Of a stretch of 64,000 bases of DNA, positions 39,100-49,869 are shown piece by piece. Source of the stretch: Sisyra terminalis (taxonomy: Eukaryota > Arthropoda > Insecta > Neuroptera > Sisyridae); contig OY292278.1 of NCBI GenBank assembly GCA_958496175.1, forward strand, positions 16,554,001-16,618,000, given 5' to 3'. Made by a program: the position numbers and the translations under genes. The notes under the pieces are model-generated. The model searched no databases and was not told the origin of the DNA. It saw nothing but the letters and a program-made list of their open reading frames with translations. The number at the start of each line of letters is the position of its first letter. Positions within the stretch are counted from its first letter, which is position 1.

Positions 39100-39420
39100 A
39101 AACTAGCTGATCCTGGCAGACGTTATCTTGCCAGCCTATGGTTATAAATAAATAAATTGAATTTAGCAAAAAAAAAGCTTATGAATTATTAGAATCACCG
39201 CCTGTATCAACCCGCAGTATCCCTCACTGTACCAATTATAATTTACTTTCAAAATATAAGTTTATCAATTACGTTTAGAGAAAATTTGCTCTATCTTTAA
39301 CAATCACTGCACCATCATAGCTATGCAGTATTGACAGTTAATGGCTATTGTATTGGCCGTTGAAAATTTTTTTCTTGTGATCGCAGGTAAATTTTCGACA
39401 CAAGAAAAAGATAAAAACAA
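39100..39420 (+). repeat. CTAGCTGA-type dispersed repeat, diverged copy
   Basis: It starts ACTAGCTGATCCTGGCAGAC and resembles, in reverse, the right end of the repeat near 45370-45410 (GACTGGCAGGACAACGTCGG ... CAGCTAGT). Shared internal text includes the 'cgcaggtaa / ttacctgcga' blocks. No coding sequence is seen. Confidence 0.5.
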
Positions 39421-39560
39421 TCTTTGAAGCGCATTGTATATCATGACAAAATTTGAGCTAAATCAACGATAATTTTTTTGAGTTTTTGAAATCTACATAA
39501 ACCAACACCACAATTTTATAAATGTAGACAAAAGATAAATTATTCATTGTTTATTTAAAT

Positions 39561-39817
39561 CAGAGGTTGTCAAAAGTAGCTAACCCGCGGACCACAAAAG
39601 GCACCTTTGACAATTTTTTGACCCACGATATGCATCAGGCTTTCATAAAATGTATTCCTTTTATAATGACCAAATTGGTGAAAACCAAAATATTAAAATG
39701 ATTACAGTGTATCTAAATTTAGTATGGAGAATTTGAGATATAACTTTAATGGTAGCCCGCGGAGGTAGGATGCATTTCCGAAGTGGCCAGCAATATAATT
39801 TGTATAGGCCACCCCTG
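39561..39817. mobile_element. hAT-like MITE, 257 bp
   Basis: The left end reads CAGAGGTTGTC followed by AACCCGCGGACCAC. The right end, read inward, is CAGGGGTGGCC. The 'CAGGGGTGGCCAACC..CGCGG' style is characteristic of hAT (Charlie/Zaphod-like) terminal repeats. The 8 bases outside (ATTTAAAT and ATTTCATG) agree at five positions, compatible with a decayed 8-bp target duplication. No transposase is present. Confidence 0.55.
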
Positions 39818-40572
39818 ATTTCATGTATGCTGATTTTTCGATACCTTAAAAAAGAACATAGATTTTTAATTAAAGAATCCAATTAATGGTTGTCCATTTA
39901 TGTATTTTAATCGGCCTTCTTCTGAATGCTATAATACTTTTAGTATTTATAATTAAACGTAAAAAGGCAACCTTTTCTTCCGAAGAAAAATTAGTTGTAC
40001 TTGATTACAAAGGTTCTATCAAATCAGTAAAGCTGTCTTTAAATTGGAACCATAAGTGAAATCAGAATAAAATATTGGTACAACTATTTAAATTAGACTT
40101 GTCTGTGACCTTCATTATACTTTTTTTGGGGGGAAACACTAGCATGTACCTGAAAACATAATATTATCGAAATCGATTAACCTGTTCTTCAATCATACGG
40201 CAGAATTCAGGTAGACAAATATTAAAGTACAATGTTTTTAACTTAGCTCCATAATGACCATTAATGTGAGCAAAATCGAATAAATTCCAAACAGGTGTGA
40301 AATTGAAAAGAATTTTACCTGTTCCCAACTTGCGATAATAAATAATATGGTAATGAGAAAAATTCAGATTCAAAAGTGTAATTTATGGAATCGGAAAAAG
40401 GTGTTAATGTATTTAAAATTGACAACAAATAATAAATGCCTCAAACCAGTTCAGATTACTTAAACGTTATATTTATATCTGTCATTCCCTCATTTTGGCC
40501 TTCAAGTCTTTACTATGTTATTTCAAATCACCAGTTCAGCATAAACTTGAATTTTTCGTTTGTAATACAATA

Positions 40573-40750
40573 TAGCTGATCCCTGCGACTTCGTCTGCGT
40601 AATGTAGGGATAAATTATAATTTATTTTCAGATTTGCTTTTTGTAGTGGTATATGCAAATTGTTATTTCTCTTATTTCTTTTCCGAAAAACCTAATCATA
40701 ACTAAAAAACACTATTTTGTCAACTTTAAAAAGACATATTTAATAAAGTG
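40573..40750 (+). repeat. CTAGCTGA-type dispersed repeat, 5' part
   Basis: It reads AGCTGATCCCTGCGACTTCG then TCTGCGTAATGTAGG, followed by the 'gtggtatatgcaaattgttatttctc' and 'aacactattttgtcaactttaaaaagacat' blocks. These are collinear with the copies at 8220 and 42473. Confidence 0.7.
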
Positions 40751-41977
40751 ACAATTTGTTATAGCCTATGTTCAACGGAGATAGTGTAGCTTCCCAACAG
40801 TGAAAAAAAATTTCAAATCGGTCAAGTAATTTCAGAGCCTATTCAATGCAAACAATCAAATCTTTCCTCTTTATAATATTAGAGTAGATAATATATTTAT
40901 AATAATCAAAGATACTAAGTTAGTGGTAAATTTTATTTATAATTTATTTTTAATGGAAAAATCGCAGTTTATTATATGGATTATTGACTGTTTTTTTTGT
41001 CTTTGCAAATCATTACTGAGCAAGTTTTAATAACTATCGATTTGATCAGAACAAATTTTATATTATAATTATAGTAAATTGATAAAAGCTTGATTGCAAT
41101 TTTATGATTTCGAAGTTGTCTCCACAATATTTATATAAAAGCAGACACAATGCGAACGAAACATTTCATTACGATTTAATTTATAATCAATAATCCATAT
41201 TAACATAGGTAAACATCAAAGGAAAATACTGTTATTAAAATAACGTATTAATTAATAAAAGTTTACTTCTCCCAAATATTTGCGTTATTTCACGAGCACA
41301 CATCATAATTTGATTTGTTCCAATCCTCTTAAGCCCTCATCGAAATTATGAAATTAATGTGATTTCTAATCCACAAACAGACTAATTCTGCAGTTAATAA
41401 CACTAAATCTGCTGGCATAAAGCTTAACTTGGCAGGTAGGTAACAAATATGTCATTTTCGGGAAATGAAATATTTTGGGTACATAAATTAAAGTACATTT
41501 GACGTTGATCTCCATTACGAATCAATTTCATGATTTATTAATAAATAATTATCATAATAGTTTAATTTGATTTACGAATAGGAATATTAAGTGAATGAAT
41601 TCATGAAAATTTTAATACATACATATAATCTACTCGGAAGAAGAGTTAAATTTCAATTGGGGTTTGCTTTTACATACAATATGTATAATTGATATGGTTT
41701 ATAATAATAATCCTCGTGCACATGATAAGCGCTAATAGTTCACTTAAGATAATGAATAAAATACCTTCAAATTTCGATTCATAATATTGCCTTAGGAAAT
41801 TTTACATTCAATGAAATCAGCAGAACTTTTTGATTTTCAAAAAAAATCTTGTGCTTTTCCACAGAAAATACGAAATTTTAAATTGTTACTAAATCACATA
41901 TTATTACTAAAGTTAAAATAATGACCTTTAGGTTGTACAGAAGAAATATATTAGTATAATAACTTATTTCCAATAAT

Positions 41978-42065
41978 AAGCTGATGCCCGCGACTTCATC
42001 TGCGTAACGTAGGTGTTGATTAAATTTCTTTTTAGATTTGCTATATACATAAAATCTTCTTTTCC
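41978..42065 (+). repeat. CTAGCTGA-type dispersed repeat, short copy
   Basis: AAGCTGATGCCCGCGACTTC, then ATCTGCGTAACGTAGGTGTT and 'tttctttttagatttgctat'. It stops there, next to the LINE relic on its right. Confidence 0.65.
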
Positions 42066-42089
42066 GGCGACTATTTAAGGATGATTTCC

Positions 42090-42430
42090 TCATCTGGCAA
42101 TACACTTTCCTCAATTTAATTTAGAATTTTTGTAGTCTTTTTCATATGTACTGCCCATGTAAACCATTTATCCAAGCGCATGCCCAGGTATTTCACTACG
42201 TCAAATTTTTGGAAGTTCTACGCTGTTCATCAGTACAGGGGGAAAATGCTTTTACGGGTTATGAATGCAATGAGGGCGGATTTATTAACATTGATTTTTA
42301 ATATTTTAATATTCTAGCATTTCCCATTCTATAGGGTTAGTTCATCTACTAAAATCTGGAGCTTCCTCTGGTATTTTTGTCGTCGCTATAATTGCATTGT
42401 TGTCCGCTAATGCGGATGTTAGATATTAGT
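42090..42430 (-). pseudogene. LINE reverse transcriptase relic (thumb region)
   Basis: On the minus strand, after several frame changes, the sequence reads ALADNNAIIAT-like and then, at about 42215-42140, VVKYLGMRLDKWFTWAVHMK. This aligns with VKYLGMHLDRRLTWRRHIAA of the intact element just to its right, and with the region after the YADD box. It is an old Jockey-type fragment in the opposite orientation to that element. Confidence 0.7.
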
Positions 42431-42542
42431 ATTTCTCTATTAATCAGAATATCAGTCATGTATATAAGATACTAGCTGATCCCCTCGATTTCGTCTGCGT
42501 AACGTAGGTGTAGATCATATTTTCTTTTTAGATTGGCTATTT

Positions 42543-44404
42543 CCCGCGAGACAAAACAACCCTCAACAGAGCGACAGCCAGATTGAAAACGGTCCTAAGA
42601 GAACTGAAGGAAGAATCAATGCAATACTTCCTCAATAACTTAACGGCCACTTCAGCCACAGACTACTCTCTCTGGAAAACTACAAAAAAAATCAAGAGGC
42701 CCCAGAAATCAGTCCCACCAATCAGACAGCAAAGTGGAGAATGGGCCAGAACTGATAGAGAAAAAGCCGAAACGTTTGCTACTCACTTGGCGACAGTTTT
42801 CCAACCCTTCGATGACCAACATGAGCTCACCGCTGAAGAAACAGCAAATGATCAACCAAGTAATGGAGCAGAACTATCTTCTTTCTATATTACACCTGAA
42901 GAAGAGGCTTCTTGCATACATGAAAAGGTAAACCCAAAAAAGGCTCCGGGATACGAGAGAGTAACTGGTCGAATGTTGAAAGAACTCCCTTCCAATGCAA
43001 TCATGCTGCTTGCCTCCATCTTCAATGCCATCATTATCAGAGGTTATTTCCCATCATACTGGAAGATTGCAAAGATAATCATGATCCACAAGCCAGGAAA
43101 GCCCGAAAACGACGCGAAGGCATATAGACCAATCAGCTTGCTACCCACACTGTCGAAATTGTTCGAAAGGCTATTTTTAAAAAAACTGCAACCCTGTATC
43201 GATGAACAGAGTCTCATTCCAAACCACCAGTTCGGATTCCGCAAGGAACACTCCACCACCGAACAAGTTCACAGAGTAGCATCTACAATCATGAGGACGC
43301 TAAACGATAAGGCTTACTGTTCCGCAGTTTTTCTGGACATCACACAGGCCTTCGACAAGGTGTGGCATCTGGGGCTGCTGTATAAGTTAAAAAAGGTGGT
43401 ACCTTACCCGCTCTACCGCGTCCTCCAGTCCTACTTGGAGGATAGAAAATTCTTTGTCAGCTACAACGAAGATCAATCGGGACTCCACCCGGTCGGTGCT
43501 GGGGTGCCACAAGGTAGCATACTGGGACCCACACTGTACTTAATTTATACGGCAGATTTACCTATCACTGACAATTTGGTAATTGCAACGTACGCGGACG
43601 ATACAGCGATCATGGCGACAGATCAATGCCCACAGGTTGCGACCGAAAAATTACAAAGGGACCTCAACGATTTGGAACCATGGCTTAATAAATGGCAAAT
43701 AAAAGTCAATGAAGCCAAATCTGTTCATGTGACATTCACTACGCGGCGAGATACCTGTCCACCGGTATATCTCAACAACCTTCAGGTGCCGCAGGCGACA
43801 GAAGTCAAGTATCTCGGAATGCACTTGGACAGAAGACTTACGTGGCGGAGACATATAGCTGCCAAAAGAGATCAGCTTAAAGCCAAAAGCCGTCAACTGC
43901 AGTGGCTGATTGGTTGGAGGTCGCAATTGTCCCTGGACAATAAACTACTGATATACAAAGTAATTCTAAAGCCAGTCTGGACCTACGGCATCGAACTGTG
44001 GGGAACAACTAGCAACTCCAATGTGGATATCCTACAGCGCTTTCAGTCTAAGACACTCAGACTCATTACGAACGCTCCATGGTATATCACTAACCACGAC
44101 ATACATAAAGACCTGAAGGTGACCACCGTGAGAGAAGAGATCGCCAGATTCAGCCAAAAATATCAAAAAAGACTGGAAGACCACGCCAATCATCTGGCGA
44201 TCAGCCTACTTGACAACAGCGGAGAGAACAATAGACTGAAGCGCTACACGTTTCTGGAATTGCCTCACAGGGAGTAAGTTCAAGGAGCTTGATTTTGACT
44301 CAATAAAGAGTCAATATAGAGCGCGGACGTAGACCAGATTTGCTCATTGTCCAGGGACAGATTGCAAATACACAAAAACGAGAAAAAAAAAAAAAAAAAA
44401 AAAA
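42543..44404 (+). mobile_element. 5'-truncated Jockey-type LINE, recent insertion
   Basis: A perfect 13-bp direct repeat AGATTGGCTATTT flanks the element (42530-42542 and 44405-44417). The right end has a run of about 22 A, preceded by a roughly 105-bp 3' UTR after the stop at 44277. The left end begins inside the reading frame, as expected from incomplete target-primed reverse transcription. The element interrupts a CTAGCTGA repeat. The perfect duplication, open frame and unbroken A run point to recent activity. Confidence 0.95.
42544..44277 (+). CDS. Jockey-clade LINE ORF2, RT domain, N-terminally truncated
   Basis: The frame is open for 578 codons from the insertion junction, with no native start; the first in-frame ATG is at 42619. 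Numbering from 42583, the palm motifs are: KKAPG near 119-123, YRPISLLPTLSKLFERL at 181-197, NHQFGFRKEHST at 214-225, the first catalytic Asp in LDITQAFD at 251-258, GVPQGSILGP at 307-316 and the YADD box at 337-340. The thumb block VKYLGMHLD follows. The C terminus ends after a short tail and has no RNase H domain, as in Jockey-clade elements. The upstream AP endonuclease domain and ORF1 are missing, so this copy cannot be autonomous. Codon use is far less AT-rich than its surroundings, typical of a recently arrived element. Confidence 0.93.
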   Translation, partial: PRDKTTLNRATARLKTVLRELKEESMQYFLNNLTATSATDYSLWKTTKKIKRPQKSVPPIRQQSGEWARTDREKAETFATHLATVFQPFDDQHELTAEETANDQPSNGAELSSFYITPEEEASCIHEKVNPKKAPGYERVTGRMLKELPSNAIMLLASIFNAIIIRGYFPSYWKIAKIIMIHKPGKPENDAKAYRPISLLPTLSKLFERLFLKKLQPCIDEQSLIPNHQFGFRKEHSTTEQVHRVASTIMRTLNDKAYCSAVFLDITQAFDKVWHLGLLYKLKKVVPYPLYRVLQSYLEDRKFFVSYNEDQSGLHPVGAGVPQGSILGPTLYLIYTADLPITDNLVIATYADDTAIMATDQCPQVATEKLQRDLNDLEPWLNKWQIKVNEAKSVHVTFTTRRDTCPPVYLNNLQVPQATEVKYLGMHLDRRLTWRRHIAAKRDQLKAKSRQLQWLIGWRSQLSLDNKLLIYKVILKPVWTYGIELWGTTSNSNVDILQRFQSKTLRLITNAPWYITNHDIHKDLKVTTVREEIARFSQKYQKRLEDHANHLAISLLDNSGENNRLKRYTFLELPHRE

Positions 44405-45439
44405 AGATTGGCTATTTGTAGTGGTATATGAAAATTTTTATTTTTCCTATTTCTTTTACGAAAACATAATCCTACTTAAAAACACTATTTTGTCAACTTT
44501 AAAAAGACACATTTAATAAACTGTTAATTAGAATAAAATATTTGTATGAAATGATCATTTAATTTTCAAAAAATATTTATAATATCAAAAAATAGTATGG
44601 TCTATTGCGTAAACCTGCGGTAGGAATACCTACCGTGAACCAAATAATCCATAAATGAATCAACATCTATACATAAAAAAAAAATCGTCAATTTCAAAAA
44701 ATTCGGTTTTAATTATGACTTAAAACAGTCGAAAGTTATCAAAATACTCGCGTCAAAATAGCAGAAGTTAAGGGTCTAGATTTTTTAATATTAGTTGGAA
44801 TCCTATCTCACATCTCGATTCCCGAATGAACCTTTTTTCCAAAACTATACTCTCCTGCAATGTACAACACTACCACAAAATTAAAATTTGTACATTTGCA
44901 CGAAACTCAGTTCCTTCATAATCAAGTATAACTATTGTGTAACTATATATCAACTTATTATGAAAACATCTGAATTTCAACTATACAATACAAATAAACC
45001 ATATTGGAAAGTCTCGAGTTAACCATTCATATTTTCATTTTCGAAGTTTGTTAAATGAAATTATAAAATTATAAATTATTATTATAATTATCAGTGAATA
45101 TATTTATCTATTTCTTAGGTCAGTAACATACCTGCGACCGCAAAAAATAGCATTTTCTGTGGTCAATACAGTAGCTATAATCTGTCAATACTTCATTACT
45201 TGTGTAGTGATTTTTTGAGATATAGCAAATTTTCTCAAAATTTAATTGAAAAATGTATATCTTGAAGGTAAGTTATAAAAGGTATACCAAGGAACGTTGC
45301 GAGTTGCTAAAGGGTGGGTTTTTAATGTTCCAAGAACATATTTTAAAACCCACGTTATTTATTTACAATCATTATAATTTAGACTGGCAGGACAACGTCG
45401 GGCGGGTTCAGCTAGTTACCATATTAAAACCGAAAAGGG

Positions 45440-47800
45440 ATCAAATTCTCTTAGCTATTTATATTTTTTTCTGAATCTCGACATATTTTTGTAGTATAAT
45501 AAATGGGAGCAAAATGTTTTTATTTGATTGTCGTAAAACTGAAAAACATGAAAAAATTTATTTCTTTCGGAAATATTAACATAGAAAGAGGAAACATTTT
45601 GGTAGAATCGATTTTTGATGGAGTAAAGTGTAAATTTTTGATGCTTTTTTACCTGATATTATTTTATGTTTTGCTTTACAGATGATTTCAAAATGATGTT
45701 TCGATTTGTCTATTACTTATGTGTTTAACTAAAATAAAATAATAATATTTATCTTTATTATTAAGAAATTAATTCCATAATGCTATTTTTTTGATTAATT
45801 TCCAAGAACAATACAAATGATAATTGTTTGGTTCCAGGTGTAAATCCTTAAATGGATGGATAAATAGTGGCGGAATTACGGCTCGTACGGCTTACAGGGG
45901 GGGCACGATTCTAAGGACACCAACTGCTAGTTTTGGTATGAAAGTATGAATTTTTTATATGTATAATTTTTTTTTTGTCCTTATTATCAATTTATCTCAT
46001 CATTTTTTTCAATTGTTGAATCAATGGCAATAAGACAAATGCCAATTTGGGGATATTCAAAATGAATTGGAGATAACTATAAACTTAATTCTTTAGGAAC
46101 CATAAAACTTCTTACTAAATTTTAACAGAACATTTAAAGTTCTATACGAATTCTGGAAGTCGAAATACGTCGTAACTATCTATAACAATCTAGTGTGCTA
46201 ACGATTTAAAAAAAGGTTTTAATGAATAAATGTATGAGTCACTTACATTATCCACTTAAAGATTCTTTACAAACTACAAAAAATATTAACTCCGCACAAA
46301 ATATTTGGAACATATTCACAGACTTTTCGAGATGTGTACCCTAATATTTACATTGTTCTGCGCTAAATCCCAGCGATAAATTGATCAGAAAAATACATTT
46401 TTTGTATAAATATGGCCAAGATAAACTATAAATTCGAGGCATTATTATCTTTTGAACCTTAATTAGTTCAGGAAATCGATTATGATGATACAATCGATAT
46501 TTTTGTAGATTTAGAAGTGATAGTTTGAAAAAAGCTTTAAGTTACATCAATTTTTGGAAAACTTAATTTAAATTAATAAGTTTTGTTGAAATTATACGTA
46601 AATTCATAAGAAGTTTTGTAAAAATTTAATCAAAATTATTACCTGATTTAAATATTTGACAACTTGGTAGTGCTTAAATTAAAAAAAAAAAAACAGTAAG
46701 CCTTTCATTGGTAGGTCTTTAATTATTTTGCCAAACAGTAAATCGGATCCTGGAGCCTTATTAATTTGGTAATTATTGTCCTTTTTGAGCAATGAAGATA
46801 GTTTAAATTTTAGGCGTGAAAACACACTTTTATTTTATGCTTAAGAAGATGAAACAAGGGTCAAATTCATAACATCGTTTGGCTTAAAGATCTTTTCCAT
46901 ATGTGTGGTAAAAGCTTCTACTTTTTAATGATTGGAATTAAGCCAACCATCCAATGAATTCGTTTGAGTAATTTTAGTGTTTTTGACAAGTTCTACTTCC
47001 ATTAGAAGCAAATATTCATTTAACTTATAAGTTTAATAACTGTACATTCGAAATATTGATGTAATTATTAGTTTTTTAAATTAATCATGTAAAAAATATT
47101 ACCCCAAACATTCGAAAATGTACTTGAATCAAGAGCTTTAATATTGATGTGAATTTTGTTAGCACAAATACGCTCATATTAGTTTAAAAACTCAATTAAT
47201 AATTCAGCTATATGAAGTCCTGTAAATAAAAGTTCACCATTAAATAAAATGAGTAGTGAGCAATTCTATGTTTATAACGTTATGAAATTCCATCGAAAAA
47301 AATTCATATAGAAAATTATTATTTCGAATATTGCATTTTACATTTTTCTGCATTTTGTTTTTAACGTTCAATGAAAATTTAGTACACAAATAATAAATTA
47401 CGTAACTTTAATATTTTCCTACGTTTTTCTTACAATGAGTAACGTCATTTAAATTCTAAAAATACAAGCAAATTGACCCAGTTCGTGTAAAGAGTGTAAA
47501 AGCCTCGTCAACCTTTCTGAAAATAATAATTTATTTGAATGATGCTCACGAAATAAGCTCACCTACATGCTGTTATATGATCCATCACACCTCTAATTAA
47601 TCAACTTAAATACTTTGGCGTTAATTATTTTTCCTTCGTAGTTTATTTGATGTTAAAATTGTGATCAAACAGCAAGTAGTCTCTAATTGGAAACGTGAAC
47701 GCACACATGAGGGTTGGTTGTACCCACTAACCGACATTTGTTAGTATTTGCATTTTATACTTGCATATTAATCACATTTTAAAACAATGGAGAAAGTTAA
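45440..47800. other. AT-rich DNA, no gene seen
   Basis: Apart from a short GC-richer patch at 45868-45925, I see nothing I can support. Confidence 0.55.
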
Positions 47801-47820
47801 CGAAAGCCTTACCATTTTGT

Positions 47821-47918
47821 TTCTATTACAATTTCCTGATTAAAAAAACGTTTTTTTTTAATTAAGTAAAATAATTGTTTGCAATCTAAAAACTTAGTAA
47901 TAATATGACCTACATTTG
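47821..47918. repeat. Direct repeat, left copy
   Basis: TTCTATTACAATTTCCTGAT, then an AT tract, 'attaagtaaaataattgtttgcaa' and 'acttagtaataatatgacctacatt'. It matches 48727-48815 in the same orientation, about 900 bp downstream, with a few small indels. Confidence 0.75.
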
Positions 47919-48188
47919 GCACTTCAATTTTGTTCGGCAGAGCAAATACCTAAACGTTATTTAAATTTCAATTGAAAATAAATATAATTTGAATGAAATA
48001 TAACGACTACTTCTACCAAGCAATGAAGAAGGGATTGTCTTTTAAAAGCATTAGTTAAATCTCATTTCTGTTTCCACCTCAAGTTTATAAACGCGGAAAA
48101 TTCTTGAATATTTTAAATCGAAAACAATTTTACGTATCAATTTGAAACTTTATATTAATCAGTAGAGGCTTATCAATGAAGGTACCAA

Positions 48189-48725
48189 TTTAGGGTGTCC
48201 GCTATTTCCCAAATTGATTTTTTTACAGCGATCGCCCCCTGAATTTTTAGTTTAAGATTTAAAAAAAAATTATCCAATACAATCAAGCTCTTAATTTCTT
48301 GATTAAACCGTGCCGGAATCATGTTACTTTTACCATTTAAATAACATGGGATTATTTGACTTTTTACTTTTAATTTTTTTTTTCTCAGAAACAAATGAAT
48401 GAAAAGATTTAAGATTAAATTATTCTGACGTAAAATTTAACACTCTACAAAAAAGGTCTCTTACGAATTTTCGGTTAAATCACTCTATTAAAAGTTATTC
48501 AACATTTAGCTTGTGTCTATGTTGACTAGAAGTTTTAAGAAATTTCTCATAGATGGCGTCAGGTGAAATGGTAAAAATTCGAATTTTAATTTTACTTTTG
48601 TCGATAGTCTCATTAATTAGTATGAAATTCACTTCGTAGGTAGGTACAAAATATTGATTGAAGTATAAAAATTTATCCTGGATAAATTGAATTTCACGAC
48701 TATAAGGAATTCAGATCTTATGTCA
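48189..48725 (+). mobile_element. Left half of a long-TIR MITE (GGGTGTCCG family), truncated
   Basis: It starts TAGGGTGTCCGCTATTTCCC and runs collinear with 54554-55110 of the complete copy: ATCGCCCCCTGAATTTTTAG, CCGTGCCGGAATCATGTTAC, GATGGCGTCAGGTGAAATGG, then TTATCCTGGATAAATTG. It stops at 'gatcttatgtca', exactly where the 48727 direct repeat begins. The right arm is missing. Confidence 0.8.
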
Positions 48726-48726
48726 T

Positions 48727-48815
48727 CTATTACAATTTCCTGATTAAAAAACCGATTTTTTTAATTAAGTAAAGTTATTGTTTGCAACTTAGTAATAATA
48801 TGATCTACATTGATG
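48727..48815. repeat. Direct repeat, right copy
   Basis: Second copy of the block at 47821-47918. It abuts the truncated MITE on its left without spacer. Confidence 0.75.
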
Positions 48816-48844
48816 ATTCACAAAGCAGTTACGGAGTGATCCAA

Positions 48845-49865
48845 ACAACTTGATGACCACTGAGGAAGATTGCTTGGCAATTGAAATACATATCTGAGCA
48901 ATACGTCACGAATATTTTTGTTTGAACTTCTGTTCAAATTTATGTTTATGGTATGTTTTTTATAAGGTAGAGTCACCAAATGACGTCCCCTTTTTGAAAA
49001 ATAAAAATTTTGAAAAAAATGTTGCGATTAAAGTAATCAATATAACGTCAAAGTTTAGTTATAACATTTCTTTATTATTTTAAATAAAAAAAAATCTATT
49101 AAATTCTTTATTATTTATACAAAAATATATTTTACAAAAAAGTATACATTCTGAAAATAATTTTTTGGGCACCTAATTACGTCCCGGGGACGATATTGAG
49201 ATCACAATAATCAGGACTTACATAGACATAAACTATATTTTTAACATTATATAATTATTAGTATAATCATAATAATAACAATATCTAATCAGACTTATTA
49301 ATCATTGATGTACCTATAGTTTAAACTTTAAGTAATTTTAATTCTCTAAGCAAATTGAATAGATAAAGTTAGACCCTGGATTTTCAACACAGTCCTCATG
49401 CATCCATTGGAAACATTTTGTGCACCCTATCCACTTTTCTCCCATTTTATCATGATGCTGATCCCTGTTTCGTCCACACTAAATATTTTATTGAAAAAAT
49501 GATTGTTGAAAAAATACAACTGCCGAAAAACGAAGTAATCTCTATATCGTTTCGGGGACGATAAGGTTATCAATAGTATTTCAATCAAAAACTTACCTTG
49601 ACAAGTTTTTTATTAAATATCTTGACACAGACCCAACATTTCACCGCTAAAAATTTGAAATGATTGTCTGACTTAACTGACTTTAAATCCAAATTATAAA
49701 AACTAGGTGGTGTTATTTAGAAAAAAAGATACCCACGGGGACGAAATTTGGTGACTATACCTTATATTATTATATTAAATTATACTACATAAATTGGACC
49801 GCAATATATTCTATATATTGTATACACAGTATAACTGTTCAAAGCCAGCGAAAAAATCTTATTTT
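48845..49865 (+). mobile_element. Penelope-like 3' terminus, interrupted by a pogo-like element
   Basis: The motif at 48859-48891 reads ACTGAGGAAG, a 5-bp ATTGC/GCAAT hairpin, then TTGAAATAC. The terminus then runs 'cagcaatacgtcacgaa...ttatgtttatggtatg', is broken at 48962, and resumes at 49765 with 'ctacataaattggaccgcaatatattc' and 'cagtataactgttcaaagccagc'. It is the same family as 31791-32020. Confidence 0.7.
48963..49764 (-). mobile_element. pogo-like DNA element, 802 bp, with transposase scraps
   Basis: Terminal inverted repeats start TAAGGTAGAGTCACCAAATG on the left and TAAGGTATAGTCACCAAATT on the right, both reaching CGTCCCC. TA lies directly outside both ends. On the minus strand, at about 49489-49463, it reads KIFSVDETGISIM, matching the VDETG block around a catalytic Asp of pogo/Tigger-type transposases. 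Next, at about 49450-49375, another frame gives KWIGCTKCFQWMHEDCVENP, a C-x2-C...H-x2-C zinc-finger-like tail (PHD-like) seen at the C terminus of some insect transposases. The two blocks are normally far apart, so the gene has been collapsed by deletion. Confidence 0.75.
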
Positions 49866-49869
49866 GATT

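Larger units (their letters stand above)
42473..45415 (+). repeat. CTAGCTGA-type repeat, long copy interrupted by a LINE
   Basis: The left end is CTAGCTGATCCCCTCGATTT at 42473. The right end at about 45397-45415 reads GGGCGGGTTCAGCTAGT, so both ends share CTAGCTGAnCC as an inverted terminal repeat. Without the 1.86-kb LINE insertion (42543-44404) the copy is about 1.1 kb. The interior is collinear with the minus-strand copy at 8220-8937. No transposase was recognised, so it behaves like a non-autonomous DNA element. The family name is unknown to me. Confidence 0.6.

Noticed and set aside
43044..43926. Minus-strand open frames inside the LINE ORF2
   Set aside because: They are antisense shadows of a strongly coding plus-strand frame with clear RT motifs.
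48173..48394. A 73-codon minus-strand gene repeated at 55458-55620
   Set aside because: It lies wholly inside the TIR of the GGGTGTCCG MITE family, and its recurrence follows from the repeat, not from coding selection.
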